From the NCBI RefSeq assembly GCF_020882245.1, contig NC_083598.1, positions 58,441,858 through 58,505,857 on the forward strand: DNA of 64,000 bases, written 5' to 3'. Shown piece after piece: positions 62,230-64,000 of the stretch. The notes under the pieces were generated by a model. That model did not search any database and was not told the DNA's origin. It was given only the letters and a program-made list of their open reading frames with translations. The DNA comes from Rhopalosiphum padi. Its lineage: Eukaryota > Arthropoda > Insecta > Hemiptera > Aphididae. The translations under genes and the position numbers were made by a program. The first letter of the stretch is position 1. Each line of letters starts with the position of its first letter.

Positions 62230-63531
62230 CTACTTTAAACTTGAAGGTTGTGGTAATCTGTATTTGTGCATTTCAATCTCAGCATCAAAATATGAATTTT
62301 TGTGGTAACTGAAATATTGTGGATTCTTGTAGGGACCGTTTTCTGCAGCTTTCCTTACACGTTCTACATAATAAAATCAATATAATAGATAAAATAAACT
62401 GTAGGTTATCTATCCATTTAGAGAATATGAGTGTACAGTAACCAAAATCAGTTACTTACAACTGTAAATCTAACTAAGTGGAATAATTAATATTTTTCAA
62501 ATGAACTATTTAAAAACTTAAGATTCACATTTATATGCCCAAAACAATTATATTCTCTAATGGATAGTATACAGCAGGGATGGCCACTGACCTTAATTTT
62601 GGGACCCGCAACTTTATGACGCTAATTCTAAGCAAGACATAGTTAAGAGGATGCTAGCGTAGTATTTGTTATTTCTCTTTAACCAACGCGCAACATAAAA
62701 AAATGTACGTTCACAAAAATGATTATAACCATATTAATTTCTCAAATTAGCGTGAAATGACCAATTATAAAATTTAAAGTTAAGAACATTATCTAGAGCA
62801 TCTCACAAGTGTTTTATTATATTTTTATTTTAAAGTTATGAGTATTTTAAAATTGTAAATTGTTTATATATCTTAAAACTCACAACTCATTTTAAAATAA
62901 AAAAAAAACGCTTATGAGATGCCCTAGATAATGTTCTTAACTTTAAATTCTATAATAGGTCATTTAACTCTAATTTGAGAAACTAATATGGTTATAATCA
63001 TTTTTGTGAATGTAAAATTTGTTATGTTGCGCGTCGGTTAGAGAGAGATAACAAATACTACGCTGGCATCCTTTTGAGATGTTTATAAAATAATTAGAAT
63101 AGTTAATAATTTTACTCTAAGAGCCGCATGAGACTAACTCAAGTTATGTTTGAGCCTTGTTATGGCCACCTTTGGTATATAGATATTAGTCAATATTTTC
63201 AATCAAATAAAATTATTGTCATTGGTTAAATAATTATTTACCTGGTGGCGGGTTAGCAATGATAACCTTGGAACTCAAACCTTTAACATTAGATGTAATG
63301 TCTTTTGGTTTTTCAGTTGTGGCTACGTATCTGCGGAACTAAAAATGTATCTTCTTAAAACTGGTATAAACATACAATGATTAATAACATTATAAAATAA
63401 TTTAAAGCCTAAAAGATTTTACTTTTGACATTGACTTATTAGAGTATCGAAAGAATAAACAAGTAATAAACTAATAACTTTACCTGATGGTTAACCAGAC
63501 ATGATTTTGTTAAAACATTGTTTATCCTCAT
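62230..63531 (-). CDS. NDUFV3: NADH dehydrogenase flavoprotein 3 (NDUFV3), complex I accessory subunit
   Basis: Accessory subunit of the NADH-oxidising arm of mitochondrial complex I. Exons in transcript order: 63531-63484, 63338-63242, 62363-62230. Phases agree and give 92 residues, close to the short form of the family. The N-terminus MRINNVLTKSCLVNHQFRRY is basic and lacks acidic residues, as expected for a mitochondrial presequence. The conserved C-terminus reads PYKNPQYFSYHKNSYF and EIEMHKYRLPQPSS, matching the YKN...YS...FLDLN.ELSKFRMPQPSS pattern of animal NDUFV3. Intron 2 is interrupted by a hAT-like foldback element. The start is the only ATG in the first exon. The dispersed repeat at 63692 lies about 160 bp upstream. 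Confidence 0.87.
62575..63174. mobile_element. 600-bp hAT-like foldback MITE in NDUFV3 intron 2
   Basis: The two halves are inverted copies: about 62640-62815 pairs with about 62910-63080 at high similarity (for example GATTATAACCATATTA, TTAAAGTTAAGAACATTATC and CAACATAA blocks). The outer ends are CAGGGATGGCCA and the inverse of TGGCCACCTTTG. Flanks GTATACAG (62567-62574) and GTATATAG (63175-63182) match at 7 of 8 positions, an aged 8-bp duplication. No transposase is encoded. Confidence 0.82.
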
Positions 63532-63691
63532 TATTTTATGTTGAGATGAATTAAATTTTTCAAATATTGTGCCGTATTATGCAATATAATATTGCGTTTT
63601 GAGAACAAACCTCGGTATTTTCTTTTGGAATTGGAAGTTGGAACCTTACATTAACATTCGCAACAGTTATCAATTATCACATGTTTTTCTG
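63532..63691 (-). promoter_or_regulatory. presumed NDUFV3 proximal promoter/5' UTR
   Basis: 160 bp between the NDUFV3 ATG and the end of the dispersed repeat. Because the repeat begins so close, either the promoter is very compact or the repeat supplies part of it. Confidence 0.4.
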
Positions 63692-64000
63692 GGTGAACGG
63701 TCACATAGATCCCTCGACAGCTAGATCCCGGTGACTAACTGACGCAAGAGGATCCAATTGACGCGAGATTAAAATGACGCATAAGGATCTAATTGACGGG
63801 GGATTAAAATAATCATAAAGATTTTACAAATTAATCAATTATGTAATTAGTATTATTAAATTTTAATTATCAATGTATTTAAATGCTTTTAAGTTATTAC
63901 ATCGTAGTAACACTAGTATAACAGTTGTTATCTAGCATAAACCATATGATTTTTGTTTAATAGACAATTAAAAAATATTTTCTATTATTATAACCTAATG
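63692..64000 (-). repeat. dispersed repeat copy B, upstream of NDUFV3, cut by the window end
   Basis: Inverted counterpart of 2376-2670. The shared end (GGTGAACGGTCACATAGATC on the plus strand) starts at 63692 and similarity continues to the last base, so the element extends beyond the window. The CGTCA-type direct repeats are preserved here as well, and this copy has about 15 bp more than copy A near 63883. Confidence 0.8.

Overview
The window looks like insect nuclear DNA, most likely from an aphid or close hemipteran relative. It is very AT-rich, its genes have many short GT-AG introns, it is crowded with small DNA transposons, and short CpG-rich blocks sit at apparent gene starts. The species call is inference. 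Nothing looks prokaryotic, and I saw no tRNA, rRNA or CRISPR. The proteins are conserved eukaryotic housekeeping proteins, and I rebuilt exon chains by hand with consistent splice phases.

Layout. (1) 1-3060: AT-rich sequence with a possible minus-strand first exon leaving the left edge, a 222-bp MITE and a dispersed repeat. (2) 3065-7944 (+): EXOSC9/RRP45, 7 exons, with a Tc1/mariner-like foldback element in intron 5 and a hAT element in intron 6. (3) 10.4-31.1 kb (+): a WIPI2/Atg18 gene whose first coding exon (11398-11462) lies 17 kb upstream of exons 2-11. The intronless TTC14 coding region (14505-17714) sits on the same strand inside that first intron, and a second CpG-rich block at 20.2-21.8 kb may be an alternative WIPI2 promoter. 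(4) 32040-51976 (-): NPL4 (NPLOC4), 11 exons, split by a 16.6-kb intron. That intron holds several transposon remnants, two CpG-rich blocks and a complete nested gene on the opposite strand encoding a RING / B-box / coiled-coil / cyclophilin protein (44435-46186, +). (5) 55525-59204 (+): a BAR-RhoGAP of the RICH/ARHGAP17-44 type, head-to-head with NPL4. (6) 61251-61484 (-): SMIM12. (7) 62230-63531 (-): NDUFV3, with a 600-bp hAT-like foldback element in intron 2.

The genes do not form one pathway. They cover RNA decay (EXOSC9), RNA-linked TPR protein (TTC14), autophagy (WIPI2), ubiquitin/p97 segregase (NPL4), membrane/Rho signalling (RhoGAP) and mitochondria (NDUFV3, SMIM12). The most notable points are: the TRIMCyp-like fusion with a degenerate cyclophilin active site nested in NPL4; the TTC14-inside-WIPI2 arrangement with a possible shared 5' exon; a dispersed repeat placed in the same relative orientation directly upstream of both EXOSC9 and NDUFV3; and a nearly perfect 58-bp palindrome.
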